From Setoptus koraiensis (taxonomy: Eukaryota > Arthropoda), in assembly GCA_048013815.1 (NCBI GenBank), contig CM106585.1, forward strand, positions 7,254,001 through 7,318,000: 64,000 nucleotides of DNA, written 5' to 3'. The position numbers and the translations under genes are program-made. Positions 35,001 through 46,021 of the stretch are shown piece after piece (the stretch's first letter is position 1; each line of letters starts with the position of its first letter). The notes beneath the pieces were generated by a model that was not told the DNA's origin, did not search any database, and saw only the letters and a program-made list of their open reading frames with translations.

Positions 35001-38000
35001 TGCGCCACCCAGGCCAATGGAATGGTGAGAATATTGAAGATGTGTCATGTAGTCCAAATCGGTCGACGACAGTGATGTCGACGATTCGGCCGAAGACCAA
35101 GACGACAACAGGGACGAGGTGCAAGAGGAGGAAGAGGTCAATGACTTGTCGTTGGCGTCCTCGTCCCGACTGTCCACTGATTGCTGGTGTCGTTGTTGCC
35201 GGTGACCATTATGCTTGAATGCTGATGGTGATGACGCTGATGAAGATGATGACGACGACGACGATGACGACGAAGACGACGACGAATAAGAGGTGACGTA
35301 ACTTGAAGCACATTTTAAATACTCTATCACGGTGGCCTCGTCCAGGTGAGCGTACCGGGGGCACACCATCTGATCGGGTCTGCTGTCGAATAGCGCTTCG
35401 AATTGGCAAGACATATTGCCGGCATTATTATTGTTACTGTTGAAAGACTCCACGTCCAATAGCATCCAATTTGATGTTCTAAACAGGCCCAAATCCACTT
35501 CGCTGCCGATTATTTCACCCTTTACCTGAACCAAGAGATTGCACGAAGCCATTGTGAGCGCAAGATCGTGTTGATCGTAATCATAGTAGCTGTTTAATGA
35601 TATTGGCAAGCGCCATCGCTTAATCAGCTTGTGTCTGGCCAATGGTGGATAAACAAATTTGCATTTGTTACTGTTGTGTTTGCCCGAACCTGGCTTGTTG
35701 GCGCTCGTACTCATACTCTTGCTGTTATTGCGAACACTCGTAATCATAAGCACCGAATTAAAGTCAATTTCATCGCTGGTCAATGTTCCTGTTTTGTCGA
35801 AACAAATCAAATCCAATCCTCCACAATTGGATATATATTTCGAATTCAGACAATAGATGCCAATTTTTCTCAGTCTACGTTGGGCATTGTTGTTTAGACT
35901 AGTGATCACTGGTGGCGTATCGTTGTCACATTCAAGATGTGCCATGAGAGACATGTCAAAAGAGAAAAGTTTGCATTAGATATAAATGGTAAATAGCTTG
36001 CTTTTATTAAATGATTAATTAGACCTAACGTATTTTGGTTAATTTGTCTCGATCAACTTGATAGATGACAAGTGATAAATTAATCAATGGACATGGTACG
36101 AATTAAAACTTGAGCCCATGTTGTGGAGGGATCTATCGCACGGCACAATGAAAAGAGGTGTCTCGATTTCTTGCACTGCTAGGGTGAGCCATTAAAATGT
36201 GATGGACAAAACTGGTGCAGTGTTCATGTGAGCACTGGCTCGATGGACGGGGCCATAATTCATAAAAAGGCGCATAATTAATGAAGCGAAGGTAAATAAA
36301 GGAGGCTCTAATCAAGTGTGCGATCAAGGTTGAAACAAGTTTTGTTCGGGGTGGCCAAGATCAGTTATGATACGACACAGCCTGTGTGGACTTGACTGTT
36401 GCTTGTTTCGCTGTTTGACTAGTTGGTAAAACTAGTTCATGTTGACACAAATTAATCTGGATGAACTCACGTAGACACAATGGCCATTTGTTACATGTTT
36501 CTGTTGAACATGTTGGCAGAAAGAGGTTAAAGTGTAGAGGTGGACACAGATTCTTTTATTCGCCTCGCTCTCTCAACTTGAGACTCTCAAGTCCATCATA
36601 TATATCAGCCGACCAAGTCAGCTGATATATATTTCATCGAAGGCGCAAAAATAATACTAATAGTAATAGTCATGATTAGCTCGATCGAAGGTTCGTCGTA
36701 GTAACCCGAAAGAATTGGAAAGAATTGGAGAAAAAAGAATCACCAACAGCCGAATCGTCTCAACAGACTGACCGCTATACCGACCGGGCCGGACCGCGCA
36801 CCTAGGTATTCGTGGTGGGGTAGCATGGTAGTTGGGTGGTTTGGCTACGGTAGTGAACGCCGTTTGTGTGTCCGCCTGTGTGTTTATTAACACCGCACCG
36901 TCTGTTGGTGTGTGCGTCAGATTAACCAGATAGAACGGCGTGATACTCGCCGGTCTTATTTGGATTTATTATTATTGCTATTATTAATTACTATTGTATT
37001 ATTATCAATACTATTACTATAACTATTATCATTATCACTATTATTATTATTATTATTATCATCATTACTATTACTGTTTTGTTTATATGTACTTGGATAA
37101 ACAACAACAATAATCATCATTCGAGTATTTGTTTGCGCTCGCCATCGACCGCTCGGTTATATCGGCTATATCGACTATAAATATACATCATCTCATATGT
37201 ACATCGGGGTGTATGTATTTTAATATCAGGGCAGCCATCAACGATGGGAATGCGATGGATGATGATGACAACAACAAATCATCTACATTTGCCAAGTTGA
37301 ACAATAACAACCATTAACTACTACTCACCACCATGATGACGGCACTCACCACAAATACAATTATAGCAGCTTATAGTAGTATGATGACAACAACAACAAC
37401 GAGCAAGTCACATTCTTCAATTAATCACATCATCGCCAAGAGCAGCACATTTAACAATCAGCTATCAGTTCGCTTGTCTAGCCCAGACCAACACCAACAG
37501 ACCTAGAATAGTGACTCGCTGGCAAATGGCAGCTATTATTTCACAAGAGATATCATTACTTGTAGCTAGTGGCCATCGAATGAATTGATACTGTCACATA
37601 CATACACTAGTATCTATTTGTAGATGCGCACACAACCTAAATAATTATACAGGAATAATTGTTATTCATTTTGTTACCACCAATAATAACTAATTAATTA
37701 TCTATCGCCTAGACAGGTAGACAGCACCCTTGAAACTGGTGGATCCACCTATTGATTATAATATACGACCATGAATAGTATTAGTCAATCGTGACCATAA
37801 TCAACGTGACAAAGTGATTGAATTGTGAACAAAGCATAGCACACAACAAACTACATATAATTTTAAAGAATAATACTTGTTATACCAGGGCACCCGTTAA
37901 ACCCCACTAATACACCCACCACTACTAGATCCCGCTTATTCCTATGACTTGCTCATAACAAATTCCTCAGTTGGTACTCATTATTATCATACAATTGTCG

Positions 38001-41000
38001 CATCATTGATCGGAAACACAAACCATATATACACAACCATGGGCCGCTGTCCAATTTGTCTAGACACGGAGAAATGCTCTGTCGAAACCAACTGTGCTCA
38101 CACCTATTGTTCAAAATGTATACTGGCTTACTGGCGATTGCAAGGCGATCTTCACAGTGGACCTATCAGATGTCCGGTTTGCAGACAAATTGTGTTGAAA
38201 TTAACCAGGAGAGAGAATCAGATGCCACTCAATCCAGCAGACCATAAATTCACCACCACAAATACGGATAACTCTCATGCCAATAACACCACTATATTAA
38301 CTACAACAACAAAAACGGCCACAACAAATAGCATCAATGTAACCAACAAAACAAGCGAAAACAACGATAGCAACAATAATAACGACTGCCATAATACCAC
38401 ATCTACTATCAATCATCAACAAAAATCAGCCAGTAACACATCTATTAATTCTCTTAGCGGTCTTGTGACTAATAATAATACTAATACAAATAATGGCTTG
38501 AATAGTCACACCACTATAGTACACCACTATAGTAGCACGAACAACATATTGAATCACACTTCGGACATTGATGAATATAATAGAAGATACTCTAGTCTAG
38601 AGCAAAAATATCTTATTGATGAATGCTCAAACCATCATGACACACATTCCGCAGCAAGTAATGCTGCTCGTAGACGTGCTTCTAACAGGAGCTTGAGTAA
38701 TTCCAGGATACACCTATGCCTGATGGCCACATTTATGTATCTTATATCACCCATAGACTTTATACCAGAATTTATATTTGGCATTGTGGGCCTGATTGAC
38801 GATTTGTGTGTGATTTTTTTATGTTTTGTTTACATTACCATCAATGCAAGCTGTCTTCTGCTAGAGAAATATGTATATCCTGTAATCGATGATATCTGGA
38901 GAGTATTTTCTCAAACGGAACAAGCTGCCTCTCATCAAACTCGAACACACAGACATAGTAGACAATCTCGTCACTCGTTTAGATCGTAAACTCATATAGT
39001 TTCTTTTCCTTCAAGACGGGTCCAACTTATCAATGACACACAAACACATGGATCCACATTGAACTTATTAACCACAAGAATCACACATATACATAATTTC
39101 GACATGTCAACCATCATGACTAGATTATCAGACGTGAGATGAGACTTACCCACTGGAACCAACGGAGGTACAAAAAAGGTCGATACGTCCACCAGTGCGT
39201 AAGCAATTCGCCAATAAGAGGCCTATGTTAGAGAGATCGTTATTCATATTACCATTTTCATACCATCAGACACATGTGAATGCATGTTAATTATATAAAG
39301 TGTTTTGTTAGTTCTTGCCAAATACATTGTTGTTACGTTGTCGATATTCATGACAGGAGTTTTAAAGAGACTCTTATATAAAAGCCACAATGCCATACCA
39401 TTAACCGAGAGTACACAAAATAAGTGTAAACTAAGCAGGGAATACCTAGGAAAGTTGAAATCACAAAAATTGTTGGGGATATCAATCAATTAGATAAAAG
39501 AAAGTGTTACTGGAGTGAAATTATGTTATAATATTGGATAGATTAGTATAATTTTTGCGACGAAAAGAAAAAGCAATGGAGCGTTTAATTGTTTCATTCT
39601 CCCCTAACAAGACACCAAGAAAGTGAGAGAGAAAGAGAATAAAATCCACAGAACTCATTGAAGCATTTCAGCACACTAAAGCAATTAATACCTACCTAGA
39701 AGACAAAATAATGCTATGCATTTGACTAAATCATTTTGACTTTTTCTATCTACCGGCTTAGGGAACAAAATATTTCTCACTAAGTCTCCCTTCACTGTGG
39801 AAAATCCTACGCACATATGTAATTAGTTGTTGTAAGTTACACGAGATTTTGTTATTGAATCATGGTGATTAAAAAAGATTTTTATAAACAAACAAATAAA
39901 CCAATATGATTATTATCAGAGGTTTTCGGAAAAGGCAAAGCCATTACGAAATGTGTTATGATATGGTATAGTGAACACTTTAATTGTTGTCTCACCTGTT
40001 CTCAGAACTACCGCTCTAGGAGATAGATCGGCAGCTATATGTTGTACTTCAATGACTCTAGTTCCGCCGAATAAAGTGTTCTTACGATGATTCAACGGGC
40101 AATACATAACATTGGGATTCTCTTGAAGATGATACTTTCTAATGGGCACACTCTCGCCTGGTCAGCGTTGATTGAATCGATATTGTGTGATTTGTTTTTG
40201 TTATTTTATTAATATTCAAGTGAATGGTTAAGCCAGAAATGGATTCAAGTTTAGTCTCACCTGTTAGCATGCTCTCATCAACGGCACAGGTACCGCTTAG
40301 GAGAACCGCATCGCATTCTAAATTGAACGGCTTCGAATTAGTTGGCAGTATGATTACGTCACCTGGCTGATTATACAAGTATGTGTTGTTACAGCACAAA
40401 ATAAAAAGACAAAATTACGTTAGCTGTCGATAGCTGCTTTAAATGATCGTCATTAATGATTAGAGTGTTGATAGTTTTTGGCTGACCACAAGATCCGCGG
40501 ATGACTTCACTGTTACGTTGCCGTCTCTCAAGACAGACACCTCCGATTCTGAGTGTATCTTCTCCCTGAGAGTCATTCCTTGCTAAGCAAAACATAGATT
40601 AAAATTGTCGCTAGTTAGTGTTTGTTTTGTTTATATTCATTTCGTTCATTAGTTTGTCGACTCGAATGATACTACTTACTATTCTTGTTTGATAGGCTAA
40701 TATAATGAGTGACACAGTGGTCAAAACGGTAACACAAACTGCATATCCGATGTACTCTTGTTTGATCCAAACAACAATAATGAATATCTGATAAATGTAG
40801 AAAAGACCTCCGATCTGTCGATCATATGAGAGAGCACAAAGATGGGTGAGGTGCATGAGGTTCGGTAGTTGAGCTGCGAAGTGTAAGTTTACTAGTTAAA
40901 AGTACTAATTAACAGTACCTCTCTGAGAATAATTTTCCAAATAGGCTCAATGTCGGTGGATATTACATTAGAACCATAGAGCTTGAGCATTAGCTCTGAT

Positions 41001-41579
41001 TCGCTGGACGAATAACCGTCGCTCATTGTATACAGTATTCCGCATCGTTCCTTCTCTAGGCCTCTCAACTTGATAAATTGATTTATGTCGGGCCTCCAAA
41101 TATATTTAATCTTTTGGTGATCAAACGATGCAAAATTAACGGGCAATCTCATAGCGTCCTGAATATCGGGCCGATGCACTTTGCGCACGTATTCGTGGCC
41201 AAACTTGCAGTCCTATAGTTGCACGAATTTCAAAACAAAAGATGATGTAACGTGTAATAATAAATTGAGGTGTGAAATGTGAAAATTATATAAAGCTATT
41301 GTTGACATAGTTGTGACATTAGTTGCGTGTGTGTTTACTAACTGTTAAAACAACTCGAGTGGCCTGATTTAGGGGACATTTCTTATGAGTACATCTGATG
41401 AGCCACGATGGACGCCAGGCAATTAGAACTAGATTTAGTGAGCCAAATATACATGAGCATATAATGAATACAACCACCCGGAATATATTCAATGAGAATC
41501 CCTCAATAGCCATCTCGTCATCTTGTCCAATATTGATTCTTTCTGTACGCGTTAAGTAACGTTCTCTCGATTTGAGCAT
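32034..41579 (-). CDS. ATP13A: P5B-type ATPase (ATP13A family), about 1733 aa
   Basis: Endolysosomal P-type ATPase of the P5B group; ATP13A2 exports polyamines. Ten exons: 41343-41579, 40919-41212, 40680-40814, 40487-40582, 40261-40366, 39996-40157, 39692-39806, 39337-39445, 39150-39222 and 32034-35908. All joins keep phase (5202 nt). The boundary between exons 7 and 8 is the least sure (alternative acceptor gives 39430). The N-terminus has [19 protein letters not shown] and PIWKIILRE. The actuator loop has [11 protein letters not shown] and [11 protein letters not shown], and [20 protein letters not shown] follows. M4 is [15 protein letters not shown], the catalytic site CFDKTGTLT (Asp about 480), the N domain MKGAPE, then MLTGDN and [10 protein letters not shown]. 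Six C-terminal membrane helices end the protein. Ser-rich and Gly/Ala/Gln-rich insertions in the N and P domains make it about 500 aa longer than relatives. ATG 41579 follows an in-frame stop. Confidence 0.95.
36960..37075. repeat. ATT/ATC-rich imperfect microsatellite
   Basis: About 115 nt of ATT, ACT and ATC triplets, inside intron 9 of the ATP13A-type gene and upstream of the nested RING gene. Confidence 0.85.
38039..38989 (+). CDS. RNF170: RNF170-type RING E3 ubiquitin ligase, 316 aa
   Basis: RNF170 is an ER-membrane ubiquitin ligase that targets activated IP3 receptors. The frame starts with ATG 38039 in AACCATGGG context; the extension upstream needs a UUG start. The C3HC4 RING finger is at the very N-terminus ([20 protein letters not shown] to CPVCRQ, about residues 4-50). 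A low-complexity Asn/Thr/Ser region (about 80-175) follows, then [11 protein letters not shown], which matches the conserved DINDYNRR segment. The C-terminal DUF1232 membrane module is [19 protein letters not shown] / [13 protein letters not shown] (about 226-270). A basic His/Arg/Ser tail ends the protein. Vertebrate RNF170 has a membrane helix before the RING that is missing here, so an upstream exon may exist or the helix was lost. The gene lies wholly inside intron 9 of the ATP13A-type gene, antisense to it. Confidence 0.92.
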   Translation: MGRCPICLDTEKCSVETNCAHTYCSKCILAYWRLQGDLHSGPIRCPVCRQIVLKLTRRENQMPLNPADHKFTTTNTDNSHANNTTILTTTTKTATTNSINVTNKTSENNDSNNNNDCHNTTSTINHQQKSASNTSINSLSGLVTNNNTNTNNGLNSHTTIVHHYSSTNNILNHTSDIDEYNRRYSSLEQKYLIDECSNHHDTHSAASNAARRRASNRSLSNSRIHLCLMATFMYLISPIDFIPEFIFGIVGLIDDLCVIFLCFVYITINASCLLLEKYVYPVIDDIWRVFSQTEQAASHQTRTHRHSRQSRHSFRS

Positions 41580-42909
41580 TTCTTTGCCTTTTCAATCACC
41601 ACCTATGAACACCATCAAAAATTAAGTGCGTCTTGTATTGCATAACTTTGTATATGTTGATTTTGATAGTAATTTTGTGTTATTATTTATTGTGGCAACA
41701 TGCTAATGCCAATGATAATTAGCTCATAGAATAAAGGCATTGTTAGTGATGAGCATAAGTAGAGGACCTTCCTCAAGTGTCGCGAACAATAAGTCACATG
41801 TTTTGGCTGTGATGATGTAATCTATCTACGATCTACAATCGTAGATAGCAGACAGTAAATAGATAACATACCAACGGAGAAGATGTAATGAGACAAGAAA
41901 AATAAGTGCTGAAAATAAACGTTAGACTTTATTGATCGCACAAGTTGTTACAAGACCAATCGTTCGTATAACTTGATCTCAATAGCCAGCTCGGTTAACT
42001 ATTTGGAACTAGAGGTAAGCTACTGCCAGTTAGTGTGATGAATAAATTGTGTTTATTTCAAGCGATGGAGTGAAAACGATTAAACGCTTATTTCAACTGA
42101 TGATGCCAGCTTCCAAAAACTTATCGTCGAGCTGTTGAGCTTGCGAGCAGTGAAAGTACAGACACTGGTGCTTTTGGATATTTTCATCAGTCAATCACGA
42201 CAGCTAAATTATCCATAGTGAAGCTGGCCAAAGTGCTACCGTAATGACAGAGCCGTAATTTCAGCTGGCCATTGTTGTTTCGTGTGATGTATTGATGCCA
42301 ATTGTTGTGATTATTGGCCTGGTCTTATTGTCGATGATGTCGTCAAAGTGGTAAAAGTTGCAAAGTCCAAGCGAATCGCTATTTCTCGCAACAACTAATC
42401 TGGTCTGGCCCGACAGAACCTCAAAATGGGCAATCTTTTGTTATTGTGTCCTGATGATACAAGCAGAAGCACACGTGACGCCGTTGTACACAATTACCGT
42501 TACACAATTTGTGTCGTATAACGGCATCAAGAGCAGCTCGGTGATTGCCAACCGCTCGATCATTGTTGTGTGGTGTTAATTGCGACAAATAGCGTTGAAA
42601 ATAAGAAGTGAACAGTTTCAGTATGACAAGCAGTTGCCATAGCGATTAACTTAAAACAGACAGATAATCCAGACTTGAGCCAGACATACCGTAATCTCGC
42701 ACAACTGACAAATGTTTGCCTTGTCTGCCTATAAAGAAAAACATCTTCTCACTTATTATCATTATTATTATACGAGATGACTAATGATGCAATGTTGTTG
42801 TCACTGACAACAACATTCGCTCATAGATCAACAAGCAGGTATTTTGGAGTGTGTTCAATCATTATCATGGTCAGCTGACAGGTGAATAGTTGTTGTGCGA
42901 ACAACAGCG

Positions 42910-42910
<1 letters not shown>

Positions 42911-42978
<68 letters not shown>

Positions 42979-42986
42979 GCAACAAC
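42911..42986. repeat. CAA microsatellite, over 20 units
   Basis: Pure CAA for about 67 nt, then CAGCAACAAC. It is the longest perfect microsatellite in the window and lies outside any coding frame I accept. Confidence 0.95.
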
Positions 42987-43075
42987 GAGTCACTGCATCA
43001 TTAGCTACCGGTTACTATGAATAGACAGGTGAGAGTGGCCAACTACCTGCTCGAACTTGTGTGGCTAGACCACCA

Positions 43076-43108
43076 CAACAGCTAGCAACAGGTTGTTGCT
43101 AGCTGTTG
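43076..43108. repeat. Perfect hairpin, 15-bp arms, 3-nt loop
   Basis: CAACAGCTAGCAACA (43076-43090) and its exact reverse complement (43094-43108). The NheI-type core GCTAGC is in each arm. Confidence 0.95.
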
Positions 43109-44597
43109 TTGTTCTTTTTGTGGTAGGTCTGTTGACAATGTAAATGCTCACAATACAAACTTCAGCAGATTATTGATCAGTGATTTGATGGTGTGACTAT
43201 TTCACTTATCCAAAAAGTGTGAGGTATTTTTAGTGCTGTTGACCACTGCACAACAACAAAACAAGACAATATTTGCAAATACACACAATTTAGTAGTGGA
43301 TATTATGCTAGTTGCGGGCTCTTCCGGATACCCAACAGAGTGTTTTTGTTGTGGCAACAATATGCCAATTTACTAATCATCATCAATGGTGTAGTTGTAA
43401 CGACAACAAATATAACAAAATTTGTGTTTATTGTTACGGTGTCTAATCTGACTAAACTGTAATGTTAATGCAACCTGTCTCAACTGTGCTACAAAATACT
43501 CAAGCGACAAACAAGCTCAAGTCACAGAAATAGTATTAGAATTCGGGCTTACGTAAGCAACTTAGAATAGTATTGTAATCAAGAACAAGCAACAGTCAAG
43601 CGAGCCCCACAAGTAAAAAAATTTGACAAAATTGACTTTTGACTGGTCATAAAAGTAGATATCGCCAACGGACTCAAGTAAAGTCAATTGCAACAATTAT
43701 ACAACTACAAATTACAACAGAACAGATCTGTTGTATCTGTTTTCACCCAATTGTTGGGCAGCCAGCGCACACTTGAACAGTGTACAGTTTTAGTTCCTAT
43801 AACCAATCAAGTCTAACGGGATAGCATTTGTATAAGTATAAGTGGCAGTTTATTTGAAATGAAACTGATCATGCTCACGAACAAATCGATTTAACCGCCA
43901 CCTCAACTCAACAATGATAATAATAGTAACAGTAATAATTAATAATAATAATAATTGATGTTGATATTGATAGCAACCTTAATGCAATTAGGCAAGTGCC
44001 AGTTGCCGTTTCAATGGCCTTCCTGGTAGCGTACGGTTAACCTTTCAAGTGTTAGCAAGTGTCTCAATCTATTAGGATGATGGATATTTTTAACTTATTT
44101 TAAACGGCATCGATTCTATTTGATAATAATAGTTGTTGCTGTTGTTTGTGGAGCACAATTTAAGTTGAGTTCAATTTTTTGTGTGTCGCCCGCGAAACAA
44201 GCGAAAGAAGAAAAAAGCGCAACACCAGAACTAAATGTGACAACAACAATTGTCTAACACAATCCAATTACAATATCCGCAAATGGCAAAAAATAACAGC
44301 ACATTCCGTGGTGTGTCCTCGGCCCCAACTGGCAATTGTCAGTTGCCGAACGTTGCAAGTCGATAGCTACAGGCAACACACTGATACTGGTTGAAAGCTG
44401 ATTAGCTCGCCGATATTTGTTTGATATTTGCACACAAATTTGATATTTGTGGTGGCGTTTGTATCGATATCGACAATAATCGATATTAATCATATTGTAT
44501 CACACGGCCTTCACCACCAATAGCCAGCAATAATAATTATTAATCAATGTGAGCCTCCTCCGACTTGCTGACTAATGCAGCGGTTGATGCAGTGATT

Positions 44598-45990
44598 ATG
44601 GCCGGCTCTAGGCCGATATTGTCCTACATATCGGCCGACAATATCCACCACAGCGATACCCAGCTTTGCGATATCCACAATAGCGATATCCATCATAGCG
44701 ATATCCAACACAGCGATATCCAGGCCGATTTCATGGCCAGTCCAAGCCGAACAGCACAATCGAATTCACACATGAACTTGCACTATCTTGCACGATTAAA
44801 TTCACTCGATTTCTCTGAGAACTGCTTGAACTTGCGAGCTACCAGTCACCTCAACATTGACAACACCGACAACACCGACAACACCGACAACACCGACAAC
44901 ACCGACAACAACGACAACAACGACAACACGGGCAGCATCGGCAACATCGACAACATCGACACCGACAACAGTGTCGGCTGCAATAGCCCAACAAGTAGTG
45001 ATATCAGCAACGACAAGACAAGTCAATTGGCTCATTTAGTCGACAGTGATCTCGACATCAGCCAACACAACAACCGCATATCAATCGATCACAGCAACTA
45101 CCTGTGTTATTGCCAGCATTGCAGCAGCGCAGCACCTGTCGTTTTGAGCGGAAATCGTTACGAATCGGCGCTATTCGTCGGCAACTCATGTCACTATAAT
45201 AATAGTAATAATCATAATAATAATTATAATAATAATGACGACGACGACGCGCGTGCAATGCAAACCAACGATGATGTGATTATCGGCGCCGCCAGCGAGA
45301 CAAATAATCGCAACAATCGACCAATTCAAGCGCATCAAATCAGTGCAACAAACAATCATCCACTCAAACAACAACAACAACAACAACAGCAGCAAAATCT
45401 CTTGTTGCCGGAGCACATGTTTCCATCGGGGCAAACCCCTTCAGAGCATCATTTTTTAGACGACGACGATCATCAGCAGCAGCAGCATCATCAGCAGCAC
45501 CATCATCATTATCATCAGCAGCACCATGAAGACTCAAAAGAAGCGCCAGACACGCGAGAGGCGAGAAATAAGCGACATAGGCGACGCAACAAGTCGGCGA
45601 CCCAACGCCCACGCATATCCGGCCAGCAGTCGAGTGTGTATCACGTCACAGGTCGTGCTGTGCCCGATTCGACGGGCCGCAACGAGCAACAACAATACGC
45701 ACACTATTCGCAACAACAATATCAACAATATCAAGACACACAAGACGAAGATAAGTTTGACACCGGCGTTGAGCATGTGCAAATATCGCCCGATCATCGA
45801 CACCGTCAGCCGATCGGACCAACGAGCCAGCTAGGCGAGCAGCGCCAACAAGCGGCTAGAGGAACGCGCGAAAAGAAAGAAAAGAAGAAGCCAACCAACA
45901 GTGATAATTATATCTTGCACAGCTCCACTGACGAATACTCCGATTCCATAGAACTTGCAATCAATCAGCGTCGCAGCAACAACAACCGAC

Positions 45991-46021
<31 letters not shown>

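Larger units (their letters stand above)
35909..39149 (-). other. Intron 9 of the ATP13A-type gene, host to a nested gene
   Basis: The donor CCAGTGG|GTAAGT (39149/39150) and acceptor CCACCAG|TGATC (35908/35909) split a Val codon. Joining them restores the M4 segment PPLVPVVITS. The 3.24 kb intron is far longer than the other eight (97-246 nt) and contains the RNF170-type gene on the other strand, an ATT-rich tract (about 36960-37075) and a 12-bp AT-rich hairpin (36598-36632). Confidence 0.88.
41580..44597. other. Divergent intergenic region with (CAA)n and a hairpin
   Basis: The 3.0 kb between the starts of the ATP13A-type (-) and otopetrin (+) genes, presumably holding both promoters. It contains a long CAA microsatellite (42911-42986) and a 15-bp perfect hairpin (43076-43108). 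I see no conserved coding sequence; frames at 42358-42579 and 44179-44394 have no recognisable similarity. Confidence 0.55.

Noticed and set aside
37949-38038. N-terminal extension of the RNF170-type frame
   Set aside because: It starts at UUG and lacks the expected membrane helix; ATG 38039 has good context.
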